From Marininema halotolerans (GTDB taxonomy: Bacteria; Bacillota; Bacilli; Thermoactinomycetales; DSM-45169): a DNA stretch of 64,000 nt. The stretch covers positions 62,001-126,000 of the forward strand of contig NZ_FPAA01000005.1 of assembly GCF_900116235.1 (NCBI RefSeq), given 5' to 3'. Of the stretch, positions 30,174 through 37,592 are shown piece by piece; position 1 is the first letter of the stretch, and each line of letters opens with the position of its first letter. The position numbers were made by a program, and so were the translations under genes. The notes below the pieces were generated by a model. It searched no databases, was not told the DNA's origin, and saw only the letters and a program-made list of their open reading frames with translations.

Positions 30174-30588
30174 ACCTTTTGGCGCGATTTTCGATTTACT
30201 TTAAATGAAATTTATTATTGAGATGTAAATTGCATCCTGGGCTAAATTTGTTACTATGCTGACCTACAAGGTAGAATGACAGGGAAGAAATAGAATCATC
30301 TAGTAATGGCAAGATCAAGATAGCATTGTTATGAACATCTTCAATGACGATGCCTGCAGTGGTAACACCGGTACGGTTAAAGGGAATGCCTGGCGCTTGG
30401 GTAAAGGTTCCATTTCCATTTCTGATAAAAATTGATACACTATCGGTATTCTCATGGGTAATCGCTCAATCGAGGTTGCCGTATGCAGTTGGCTTTGCAA
30501 GTGTCCTTTAAAGCGACTGAGTGTAGATCCATCTTTCTCTGATGAGAGACAATTCTATTCCAACTACACTATATAAAGAGGGATACTT
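30174..30588. other. Intergenic region with a VCBS/FG-GAP-like remnant
   Basis: Apart from the minus-strand remnant at about 30312-30480 I see no gene. The right-hand end carries the ribosome binding site of the next gene. Confidence 0.4.
30312..30480 (-). pseudogene. Fragment of a VCBS/FG-GAP repeat protein
   Basis: On the minus strand one frame reads YGNLD, a stop, then AITHENTDSVSIFIRNGNGT and FTQAPGIPF. This is the typical GDLD-AV...VSVLLGNGDGTF pattern of VCBS/FG-GAP repeats, with an in-frame stop replacing the residue after GNLD. No start or full-length frame is present, so it is a decayed piece of a larger beta-propeller gene. Confidence 0.5.
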
Positions 30589-30840
30589 ATGAATCGACGT
30601 GAAAAGCTACAATTGATTTTATATGGTCTCTTTTTTTTATCATTGCCAATTGGCCATCGTATCTATCATATATTGTTAAAGAAAATGAACTTATATATTG
30701 ACCCTATTGAAAGTGTAGGGTATTACTATTTGATAGATATTTCAGAATTGTTGGTTTTATCTATAGTGGCATCCATCTACTTCCTTATTAAAAAGGCTTG
30801 GGCGAAAAAGAGAGAAGCGAAAAAACGCAACGAAAATTGA
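30589..30840 (+). CDS. Small membrane protein, two spans and basic tail
   Basis: 83 residues, ATG 30589 after AAAGAGGG. Hydrophobic segments near 8-25 (LILYGLFFLSLPI) and 45-68 (YYYLIDISELLVLSIVASIY) are followed by a Lys/Arg-rich tail. The stop codon is the first part of a long hairpin that acts as terminator. Family not recognised. Confidence 0.6.
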   Translation: MNRREKLQLILYGLFFLSLPIGHRIYHILLKKMNLYIDPIESVGYYYLIDISELLVLSIVASIYFLIKKAWAKKREAKKRNEN

Positions 30841-30893
30841 AGGAGCTCCCATGGATAACTATATGTGATCGTTCTATCCATGGAAGCTCCTTC
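30839..30893. terminator. Long hairpin terminator between convergent genes
   Basis: GAAGGAGCTCCCATGGATA pairs with TATCCATGGAAGCTCCTTC over 19 positions with one mismatch. It separates the small membrane protein gene from the convergent MocR-type regulator gene. Confidence 0.7.
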
Positions 30894-30903
30894 ACTGGAT
30901 GGA

Positions 30904-32325
30904 TCAAGTGGAAAGTGAAAGTGACCATGCTGTTTGCAACCGACGAATTCCCTCACGGATTTCATCTTCCGATAATCCGCCATAACCGAGTAGCAGGACA
31001 GGGTCAGGATAGGGGGAAGGGAGGCTGCAATAATCGCTCAAGGGGTTGATGCGTACCCCTGCTTGATGAGCCATTGCGACCAAGTCTTCTTCGGAATGCG
31101 CCGAATGAACTTGTATGAGTAGGTGCAGACCAGCATCCTGTCCGATAATCGTTACGCTTTTATTCCAGGTGTTTTTAATTGTTTCAATCAGGGTACGATG
31201 TTTTTTTCGATAGAGGGTACGCATACGGTTTAAGTGTCGTTGCCAGTGCCCTTGTTCCATGAAGGCATGGAGAGTGAGCTGATTAATTCGGGAAGCGTCT
31301 AATTTTTCAAGATCTTGGTGTTGGTGAGCCCTATCTAATAAAGGAAAGGGCAGTACTGCATAACTGAGGCGTAATTCGTTGAGGATGCTTTTTGAAAAGG
31401 CACCGAGATAGATTACCCGCTGATTTCGATCCATTCCTTGCAGAGAGGGAATGGGTTGCCCCTTATAGCGAAATTCAGAATCATAGTCATCCTCAAAGAT
31501 CCATCGTTCTCCTTGAGTACTCCATGCGAGTAGAGCTTGACGGCGCGCAAATGGCATGACAATGCCTGTGGGAAATTGATGAGATGGGGTTACATAAACG
31601 ACATCCGCTTGATTCTGTTCAACGCTTCGTAGGTGAATGCCGTCCTCATCCAAGGGAACGGGTCGATAAGTTACCCCCATATTAGTAAAGGCGGTCTTTG
31701 CCCGATGGTATCCGGGATCTTCTATGGCATAGGTTTTATCTACACCGATAAGTTGGCTAATCCAACGGATTAGCGATTGGGTGCCAGGGCCGACCACCAC
31801 TTGTTCGGCAGAGGCGGATACGCCACGGGAAGTATATAAGTAGTGAGCAATCTCTTGTCGTAGAGAGAAATCTCCAAAGGGATCGATCTCTTGGGGGAAA
31901 TTCTCTTTTCTTAGCACCTGTCGGGTCAATCGACTCCATATTTCATAGGGGAAGTGTGAGAAATCAACACTCCCGTAATGAAAATGGATGTCATTAGACC
32001 GTGTAGTTCTGGGGTGAGAAGCGATCCGCGATGGGGCGGTAGGGGGTACTAAATGGAGTGATTTGTCAATCGGCGCAACAAAAAGCCCCTTCCGTGGGCG
32101 ACTCATCACGTATCCTTCTGCGTGTAGCTGATGATACGCGTTTTCCATCGTAGTCAGGCTTATTTTTAGATAGTGGCTCCATTTTCGTTTGGAGGGAAGG
32201 CGATAGTTTGCAGGGAGACGACCGGTTTCAATTTCATGTTTGAGATAGGTATATAGTTGTTGGTATAAAGGAGTTGGTGCCCCGCGATCTAGATGAGGGG
32301 TTAATTGATGCAGAGATTTATTCAT
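30904..32325 (-). CDS. MocR/PdxR-type transcriptional regulator
   Basis: 473 residues. An N-terminal GntR winged helix (LYTYLKHEIETGRLPANYRL, then TTMENAYHQLHAEGY) is fused to a class I aminotransferase-like domain. The PLP lysine lies in GAFSKSI. Such regulators sense PLP or amino compounds, and many control vitamin B6, GABA or transport genes. Its likely target is the divergent GNAT gene 114 nt away, as commonly seen for divergent pairs. The start ATG 32325 follows AAGGGG. Confidence 0.9.
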   Translation of the reverse strand: MNKSLHQLTPHLDRGAPTPLYQQLYTYLKHEIETGRLPANYRLPSKRKWSHYLKISLTTMENAYHQLHAEGYVMSRPRKGLFVAPIDKSLHLVPPTAPSRIASHPRTTRSNDIHFHYGSVDFSHFPYEIWSRLTRQVLRKENFPQEIDPFGDFSLRQEIAHYLYTSRGVSASAEQVVVGPGTQSLIRWISQLIGVDKTYAIEDPGYHRAKTAFTNMGVTYRPVPLDEDGIHLRSVEQNQADVVYVTPSHQFPTGIVMPFARRQALLAWSTQGERWIFEDDYDSEFRYKGQPIPSLQGMDRNQRVIYLGAFSKSILNELRLSYAVLPFPLLDRAHQHQDLEKLDASRINQLTLHAFMEQGHWQRHLNRMRTLYRKKHRTLIETIKNTWNKSVTIIGQDAGLHLLIQVHSAHSEEDLVAMAHQAGVRINPLSDYCSLPSPYPDPVLLLGYGGLSEDEIREGIRRLQTAWSLSLST

Positions 32326-32439
32326 GGGCCCCTTCCTTTTCGTGCATTCATCTGACCCTTGAAATTATATCAAAACTGGATATGTTAAAGGGATCAGAAA
32401 TGAAGTAGGATCAGACTATATTGAGAAGGGGTGAGGGAG

Positions 32440-32874
32440 TTGGACAAGACAATTGTAGTGAAAGAATGTATCACTGAAACCGATTTTCGCCAAGCATTCC
32501 CTGTAATAAACGAATTGCGTCCGCATCTTACTGAAGCCATGTACTTTGAGTGGCTGCAGCCTATGCAAAAAGAAGGCTATCGCTTATTTGTCATTGAGGA
32601 AGAGGGCGAAGTAGTGGCCTGTGCAGGAATCGAAATCATGACCAATTTTTATAATGGTCGTCATTTATATCTTCATGATCTGGTCACGCGGAGTGATCGG
32701 CGTTCCTGTGGTCATGGGGAGCGTCTATTGAGCGAATTAGAAGAGTGGGGGAGAGCACAAGGGTGTGAACGCGTAGCCTTAACCTCTCGCTTTATTCGCA
32801 AGGATGCCCATCGTTTTTATGAAGAGCGGATGGGTTATGACAAGGAGAGTTATGCTTTCTTAAAAGATATCTAA
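32440..32874 (+). CDS. GNAT family N-acetyltransferase
   Basis: 144 residues. The acetyl-CoA binding region is around VTRSDRRSCGHGERLLSELE, where R-x-x-G/C-x-G forms the P-loop. A C-terminal RFIRKDAHRFYEERMGY is typical of GNATs. The TTG at 32440 follows AAGGGG at 8 nt, while the GTG at 32431 overlaps that site. The substrate is unknown. It is divergent from the MocR-type regulator. Confidence 0.85.
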   Translation: MDKTIVVKECITETDFRQAFPVINELRPHLTEAMYFEWLQPMQKEGYRLFVIEEEGEVVACAGIEIMTNFYNGRHLYLHDLVTRSDRRSCGHGERLLSELEEWGRAQGCERVALTSRFIRKDAHRFYEERMGYDKESYAFLKDI

Positions 32875-32980
32875 GCGATGACGATGATGACGTTTTGGTG
32901 ATGAACCTGTCAAAACAATTGGATGGGGGATAATGACTACTCACCACTGGAGTGGATCACTCTTGAACCCTCATCAATGT

Positions 32981-33025
32981 GAAAAGCCCACTTGGATGAC
33001 TTGTCTCCAAGTGGGCTTTTCATTT
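32981..33025. terminator. Terminator between GNAT and Ro60 genes
   Basis: GAAAAGCCCACTTGGA at 32981-32996 pairs perfectly with TCCAAGTGGGCTTTTC at 33006-33021, followed by ATTTT. Confidence 0.85.
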
Positions 33026-34626
33026 TACAAGTCATTGTTAGCAATCATTTGTACTATGCGTGGCATGGAAGGATCAAAGCCTCCGAAGTCAAAGGAGAGG
33101 GGATCATTGGGATCCACCAAGGACAGGTGATTTGGAGTTAATGTGACATAGATGGCTTTCACCATGGGATTAATCTTGTTCCGATACTCCCGTTGCGCCT
33201 GAAAAGTATGGCGAGAGCCTGCCCATGACTCAGAATCGGTCCAAAATACAACCACATCGACGAAGGTTTTGGTTGTTAGCAACCAATCCCATGTGACAGC
33301 AGCGTCGGTTGCTCCGAAGTTATATTCTACAGTTTTTCGAAGCGCATCCTTGAAGCTATCTTGACGTGAAACTTGTAGGTCAATAAAATCAGTGGAAAAT
33401 CCACGAATATCATAGAAACGTTCGGCCTTTGCTGTGGTGAGTGCCATGGCTGTCGCAATCTCAGCACAGGTAAGCGCGGCCGTGGGAACGGGTTTCCAAT
33501 TCATCGACCCAGAAACATCCACCGCATGAAGGAAACGCTTGTTTGTCGGTTCCTGTACTTCAAAAGAAAGTTCAACCGCTTGATCGAGCACATCGACGAT
33601 GAAGGGAATCGGTTCCCATGTTTTCTTTGAATGCCCTCGTCTTCCGCCAGAAGAATAAATCTTCAGGGCTTTTAGGACATCGATGGGATGAATGCGAGCC
33701 TTTTTGAGCCGTTCTTTATCAAGGAGTGTCGCTTCAATGTGAGTAAGATTGGCGATATGTTCTTTTGTAAGTACCCCGAGTTGTGTCAGGGATCCAAGAT
33801 TGCGAAGAAGAGCCCCCATGGGCATTTGTAAGAAAAGTTCTTGCCATACCGAGTGATCCATTCCCCCCAATGGAGCTACCATTTCATGGGTGAGTCGCCC
33901 TTGTTGTACACCCGCTAAGGATAGGCTGGGGTCCGCTTTTACCCTTTCAAACCAATGAATTTGTTGTAATGTTTCAGGAATCGCTTTCTCTTCTCCGGCG
34001 AAATTCCATGCACCTGCGGTAAGATATTGGTAGAGGGTGTGATGAGATGTTGTCTTCGGTTTTGGATGAAAAAGACGAAGGACATCCCGTGAAGAATAGC
34101 CGTAGCGTTGTTGATACTTCAGAAATTGATAGGCTAGCGTACGGACATCTTTGTTTTCAAGCCAGCGATTACCTGCCCGGCGAATAACCCGACCAAATCC
34201 GCGCATTCCTTTTGTATAAGCCAGCCATTCATAGAGATGCGAGGCGGTTCGAACAACGTGAGGGAAGATCTCTAGAAAAGAATCTTTAGCAGCTTTGGAC
34301 TCTCCCATGGAAAGGAGAACAAGGGCAAGCAAAGGGGCACTATTGCTCATTGCCCGACCATCTGAAGCATAGCGGATTTCTTCGGCTACTTTACGAGGAT
34401 CTATCTGAATCGCTTCTTGAATGGTCTGTACAAATTCCTGGGTGCTTTCAAACTTTCCTGCATAAAAAGTACCCGTCGTTGTTCCAGAGATAAGACAGCG
34501 GCGAATCATCTGCAAGGGATTGGTCTTAAAGGCATATCCACTGGAATGACCTTGAATCATATCTTTACCAGGGATGGGTTCGGTTTGGGGTGTCTGTGTG
34601 GGTTGCATAAAGAATTGATAATTCAT
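33025..34626 (-). CDS. TROVE-domain Ro60/Rsr RNA-binding protein
   Basis: 533 residues, the bacterial orthologue type of the Ro60 autoantigen. The N-terminal TROVE domain forms a helical-repeat ring that binds misfolded RNAs in its hole and Y RNA on its surface (LIRRCLISG-like start, TKGMRGFGRVIRRAGNRW, LRLFHPKPK). The C-terminal von Willebrand A-like domain has the MIDAS motif DVSGSMN. In Deinococcus Rsr works with a Y RNA and PNPase in RNA decay. ATG 34626 follows GAGGTG. A tRNA-like RNA gene lies directly upstream in the same direction, separated by a terminator. Confidence 0.93.
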   Translation of the reverse strand: MNYQFFMQPTQTPQTEPIPGKDMIQGHSSGYAFKTNPLQMIRRCLISGTTTGTFYAGKFESTQEFVQTIQEAIQIDPRKVAEEIRYASDGRAMSNSAPLLALVLLSMGESKAAKDSFLEIFPHVVRTASHLYEWLAYTKGMRGFGRVIRRAGNRWLENKDVRTLAYQFLKYQQRYGYSSRDVLRLFHPKPKTTSHHTLYQYLTAGAWNFAGEEKAIPETLQQIHWFERVKADPSLSLAGVQQGRLTHEMVAPLGGMDHSVWQELFLQMPMGALLRNLGSLTQLGVLTKEHIANLTHIEATLLDKERLKKARIHPIDVLKALKIYSSGGRRGHSKKTWEPIPFIVDVLDQAVELSFEVQEPTNKRFLHAVDVSGSMNWKPVPTAALTCAEIATAMALTTAKAERFYDIRGFSTDFIDLQVSRQDSFKDALRKTVEYNFGATDAAVTWDWLLTTKTFVDVVVFWTDSESWAGSRHTFQAQREYRNKINPMVKAIYVTLTPNHLSLVDPNDPLSFDFGGFDPSMPRIVQMIANNDL

Positions 34627-34660
34627 GGGGTGCACCTCGCTTGTAATGAAAGCCATGAGA

Positions 34661-34685
34661 TAAGAAAAACCGGGTAAGGACCCGG
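34661..34685 (-). terminator. Terminator between the tRNA-like RNA and the Ro60 gene
   Basis: On the minus strand CCGGGT-CCTT-ACCCGG is followed by TTTTTCTT. It would end the RNA transcript about 65 nt after its CCA, leaving the Ro60 mRNA dependent on read-through or its own promoter. Confidence 0.75.
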
Positions 34686-34749
34686 CTAAAGGATACAAGG
34701 ATATGGGATGTTCTAAGTACTTTCAGAAAGTGAATCGAAATCAATCATG

Positions 34750-34978
34750 TGGCCGGGGAGGCCGGATTCGAACCGGCGGCCGATACTTGAACGGTAACCC
34801 TATTCATTCGGCCCTGATATCTCCTTCTGTACGCGAGTAAGGGAAGTCCCCTTACAACCAAATGAGCGTATCCCTTTGGTGCGATCACATACAGAAGAAG
34901 ATATCTAGACAAGTGTTAGAAAAGGGAAAGCCTATTGAACATAGGCGAGTATTGCTCTACCAACTGAGCTACTCCCCG
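34750..34978 (-). ncRNA. tRNA-like Y RNA (YrlA-like) next to Ro60
   Basis: Read 5' to 3' on the minus strand: 7-bp acceptor stem CGGGGAG (34978-34972) with CTCCCCG (34760-34754), TA, D-arm GCTC-AGTTGGTA-GAGC, A, and a 5-bp anticodon-type stem ATACT (34952-34948) with AGTAT (34787-34783). A 5-nt variable loop, a perfect T-arm GCCGG-TTCGAAT-CCGGC, discriminator G and an encoded CCA at 34752-34750 follow. A 160-nt insert replaces the anticodon loop. It has a hairpin GCCTAT/ATAGGC, then a 16-bp stem (34890-34905 with 34816-34831, one U-G pair) enclosing smaller hairpins ACCAAA/TTTGGT and GTAAGGG/CCCTTAC. Bacterial Y RNAs encoded beside Ro60 are known to mimic tRNA, which supports this reading. 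Transcription and binding are untested. Confidence 0.8.
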
Positions 34979-35024
34979 ACAATATAGAAGATAATATCTT
35001 TCGTGTCTATTAATTACAAATACT

Positions 35025-35053
35025 ATTATAGTTGATCGAAGATTGTTATGCAA
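35025..35053 (-). promoter_or_regulatory. Putative promoter of the tRNA-like Y RNA
   Basis: On the minus strand a perfect TATAAT (plus 35025-35030) lies 17 nt after TTGCAT (plus 35048-35053). Transcription would begin about 40 nt before the acceptor stem. Confidence 0.6.
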
Positions 35054-35188
35054 TAGTGAAATTAGAAAAAATGAAAATATTTGTGATATGGTTGTTCTCT
35101 CACCGAAATGGAAACATATCTATCCTTTCTAAAGAATTAATGCACATGGGTTGTTAGTAGATTCTAAGAGAAAAAGAGGGGTTACTTA

Positions 35189-36151
35189 GTGAAAACATGT
35201 TTAATCTTTGGGGGAAGTGTATTCGTAGGAAGATCCATAGCGGAACGATTAGTACAAGCGGGGTACCGTGTTTATGTATTGAATCGAGGGAATTATCCTA
35301 CGCCAACAGGATGTATTCAGATAACAGCGGATCGAAATGATATGAACCAAATCACACAAGTGTTTGAGGAGCTTTCATTTGACGTTGTCTTTGATGGGTC
35401 TGCCTATCATCCTAAGCAGACGGCGATAGCGACTCAGTGTTTATTAGGGAAAACCAAGCATTTTATCCATATCAGTAGTGCCTCCGTTTATCTACGGACA
35501 GAATCGTTTCCAGTTATATTTACTGAGGAAAGTCCAGTGGGCCATAACCCGAACTGGGGAACGTATGGCTATGAAAAGTATCAATGTGAACAACTACTAC
35601 GAAAAGCTTTTTTAGAAAGTGGTTTCCCCATAACAATCTTCCGCCCTTTCTATATCTATGGAAAAGGGAATAACCTGAATCGAGAAAAGTATATTTTTCA
35701 CCGGTTGCTCAAAAAAGAATCCATTCTCGTTCCACGAAATGGATCGACCCAAATTCAATTTGGACACATTGATGATCTTGTCCATGGATTGGTGGCATGT
35801 ATGTTGAAAGAAGAAAGCTATGGTGAAATTTATAATATTGCAGGACATGAAGTCGTATCGTTCACAGAGTGGATTCAAATTTGTGCGGAAGTAGTAGGGG
35901 TAGATCCAGAGATTAAATTAGTCAAGGACAAACATGGTGATCATCATCCGAGACAGTGGTTTCCCTTTCGCGATACTCACCTAGTTGGTAACTGTGCTAA
36001 ATTAAGAGCCCACCTTGGTATCACACCGAGAGTGCGCTTGCTGGAAGGGTTGCAGGATACATATGAATCAGTGAAGGAAGAATTGATTGAAAAACCTGTG
36101 GTACATACGGAAGCCGAACGTAGAATTCTTACGCTAATGAAGAGGTTTTGA
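35189..36151 (+). CDS. NAD-dependent epimerase/dehydratase family protein
   Basis: 320 residues, an extended short-chain dehydrogenase. The Rossmann motif is GGSVFVGRSIAERL at the N-terminus, close to GxxGxxG but starting with GGS. SSASVY supplies the active-site serine, and the catalytic YGYEK fits YxxxK. The FRPFYIYG block follows. The substrate is probably a nucleotide sugar or isoflavone-reductase type compound; it cannot be read from sequence. The start is GTG 35189 after GAGGGG. It is monocistronic and ends at a terminator. Confidence 0.85.
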   Translation: MKTCLIFGGSVFVGRSIAERLVQAGYRVYVLNRGNYPTPTGCIQITADRNDMNQITQVFEELSFDVVFDGSAYHPKQTAIATQCLLGKTKHFIHISSASVYLRTESFPVIFTEESPVGHNPNWGTYGYEKYQCEQLLRKAFLESGFPITIFRPFYIYGKGNNLNREKYIFHRLLKKESILVPRNGSTQIQFGHIDDLVHGLVACMLKEESYGEIYNIAGHEVVSFTEWIQICAEVVGVDPEIKLVKDKHGDHHPRQWFPFRDTHLVGNCAKLRAHLGITPRVRLLEGLQDTYESVKEELIEKPVVHTEAERRILTLMKRF

Positions 36152-36200
36152 AGACCAAGGAGGGGAGGGCTAAACTTTATTTCCAATATAAATTTGCTCA

Positions 36201-36232
36201 AGAGAGAGGGGTCAACACTCCCTCTCTCTTTT
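36201..36232 (+). terminator. Terminator after the epimerase gene
   Basis: AGAGAGAGGG pairs with CCCTCTCTCT around GTCAACACT, followed by TTTTG. A TATAAT at 36234-36239 directly after it may belong to the cobT promoter. Confidence 0.75.
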
Positions 36233-36272
36233 GTATAATAAGAGAAACGGGTGAATTAAGGAGGCTATCATC

Positions 36273-37316
36273 ATAGAGACAAGCAAACGTAGGTTACTTC
36301 CTTTCATTCCAGTAATCCACGAAGACATCGAGTTGGCCGCACGGAATCATATGAATGAGTTAACAAAGCCCCTCGGGGCATTAGGGAACTTGGAGGAAAT
36401 CGTGATTCGATTAGCTGGGATGACAGGGAATGTCATGCCGGATATTGGACGAAAGACGATGGTGGTTTTTTGTGGCGATCATGGAGTGACGGAGGAAGGC
36501 GTGAGTGCATATCCTTCGGATGTGACGGGTCTGATGATTCATAATTTTTGTAAGGGAGGCGCTGCGGTTAATGTCCTTTCTCGTAGGGCCGGCGCGGATG
36601 TGAAAGTCGTGGATGTGGGGAGCCGGTTGAAGAAGCTGCCAGCATGTGTGGTGGATCGGAAGGTGCGTCTAGGGACGGCCAATATGGCAGTCGGTCCTGC
36701 AATGGAGCGTGAAGAGGCGGAGGAGGCAATCGCAATTGGGATTACGATTGCACAGGAATTAAAGACAGAGGGGGTACAGTTAGCTGGTGTCGGCGAGATG
36801 GGGATTGGGAATACGACGGCTACTTCTGCTGTCGCTTCTGCATTGACGGGTATGTCAGTGGACAAGCTGGTCGGTCGAGGAACTGGGATCGATGATGTGA
36901 TGTTGCGGCAGAAAGTGAAGGTGATTCGTAAAAGTTTGGCAGTTAATCAGCCGAATAAAGCAGATGCCATCGATGTGTTGGCGAAGGTGGGGGGGTTGGA
37001 GCTTGCCGCGATGACGGGATTTGTGCTCGGGGCGGCTTCTGTACGTTTACCTGTGGTAATTGATGGGGTAATATCAACAGTCGCGGCATTTGTGGCCATG
37101 GCTCTATCCTCTGACGTGAAAAAATATCTATTTGCTTCCCATCTCTCGGTGGAACCTGCCCACCGGATATTGTTGGATCAGTTGGGGCTTGAACCGTTGA
37201 TTGATGCCAAAATGCGATTAGGTGAAGGAAGTGGGGCTGTTCTTAGCTTTCCTTTGTTTGATAGCGCAGTGGCTGTTGCCCGTGAGATGGCTACCTTTGC
37301 GGATTTAGGTCTGTAA
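36273..37316 (+). CDS. cobT: Nicotinate-nucleotide--dimethylbenzimidazole phosphoribosyltransferase CobT
   Basis: Makes alpha-ribazole phosphate for the lower ligand of cobalamin. Clear CobT blocks are LTKPLGALGNLE, VVFCGDHGVTEEGVSAYP, GEMGIGNTTATSA and the C-terminal LRLGEGSG-type MRLGEGSGAVL. The frame stays open upstream of the first canonical start (TTG 36333, no ribosome binding site) back to 36255. A perfect AAGGAGG sits at 36258-36264. Translation from ATA 36273, 8 nt after it, gives about 347 residues, near the normal family length of about 350. The start codon is therefore non-canonical, or ATG mutated to ATA. Confidence 0.9.
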   Translation: METSKRRLLPFIPVIHEDIELAARNHMNELTKPLGALGNLEEIVIRLAGMTGNVMPDIGRKTMVVFCGDHGVTEEGVSAYPSDVTGLMIHNFCKGGAAVNVLSRRAGADVKVVDVGSRLKKLPACVVDRKVRLGTANMAVGPAMEREEAEEAIAIGITIAQELKTEGVQLAGVGEMGIGNTTATSAVASALTGMSVDKLVGRGTGIDDVMLRQKVKVIRKSLAVNQPNKADAIDVLAKVGGLELAAMTGFVLGAASVRLPVVIDGVISTVAAFVAMALSSDVKKYLFASHLSVEPAHRILLDQLGLEPLIDAKMRLGEGSGAVLSFPLFDSAVAVAREMATFADLGL

Positions 37317-37359
37317 AGGAAGGGCTTATGAGGGTATCGGATTCAATTTTATAGGAGAA

Positions 37360-37569
37360 AGGAGGGAGCATTAGCATTTTGCTCCCGTTCGGGAAGCTGG
37401 TGAAAATCCAGCACGGTCCCGCCACTGTAAAGGGAGAAGTTTCTTCCCTGAGTCAGATACCGGCCTTTCTTAACGACACCGCTTGATCACGCGGATGGTG
37501 AGGTGTCCCTAAGAAGGTGGAAATGCTTTCTTTGGGCACTGTCTGCGTAAACAAGCGTAGGCTTTTTTT
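37360..37569 (+). promoter_or_regulatory. Cobalamin riboswitch with transcription attenuator
   Basis: The sequence contains the conserved core GGGAAGCTGGTGAAAATCC, then CGGTCCCGCCACTGT and the B12-box-type AGTCAGATACCGGCC. These are the core elements of the adenosylcobalamin riboswitch. A terminator at 37541-37569 follows, so high cobalamin should stop transcription of cobD and the genes behind it. cobT lies upstream of the switch and is not under this control. Confidence 0.92.
37541..37569 (+). terminator. Riboswitch-linked terminator
   Basis: GTCTGCG and CGTAGGC pair (two G-U pairs) around TAAACAAG, followed by seven T. Confidence 0.75.
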
Positions 37570-37592
37570 GTGGGAAGAAAGGATGGTTTACT

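Noticed and set aside
34750-34978. tRNA gene with a group I intron
   Set aside because: The insert is only 160 nt, I see none of the conserved group I core sequences, and it contains a long Y-type stem beside a Ro60 gene.
34750-34978. tmRNA (ssrA)
   Set aside because: A full canonical D-arm and anticodon stem are present and there is no tag reading frame; tmRNA lacks a normal D-stem and is longer.
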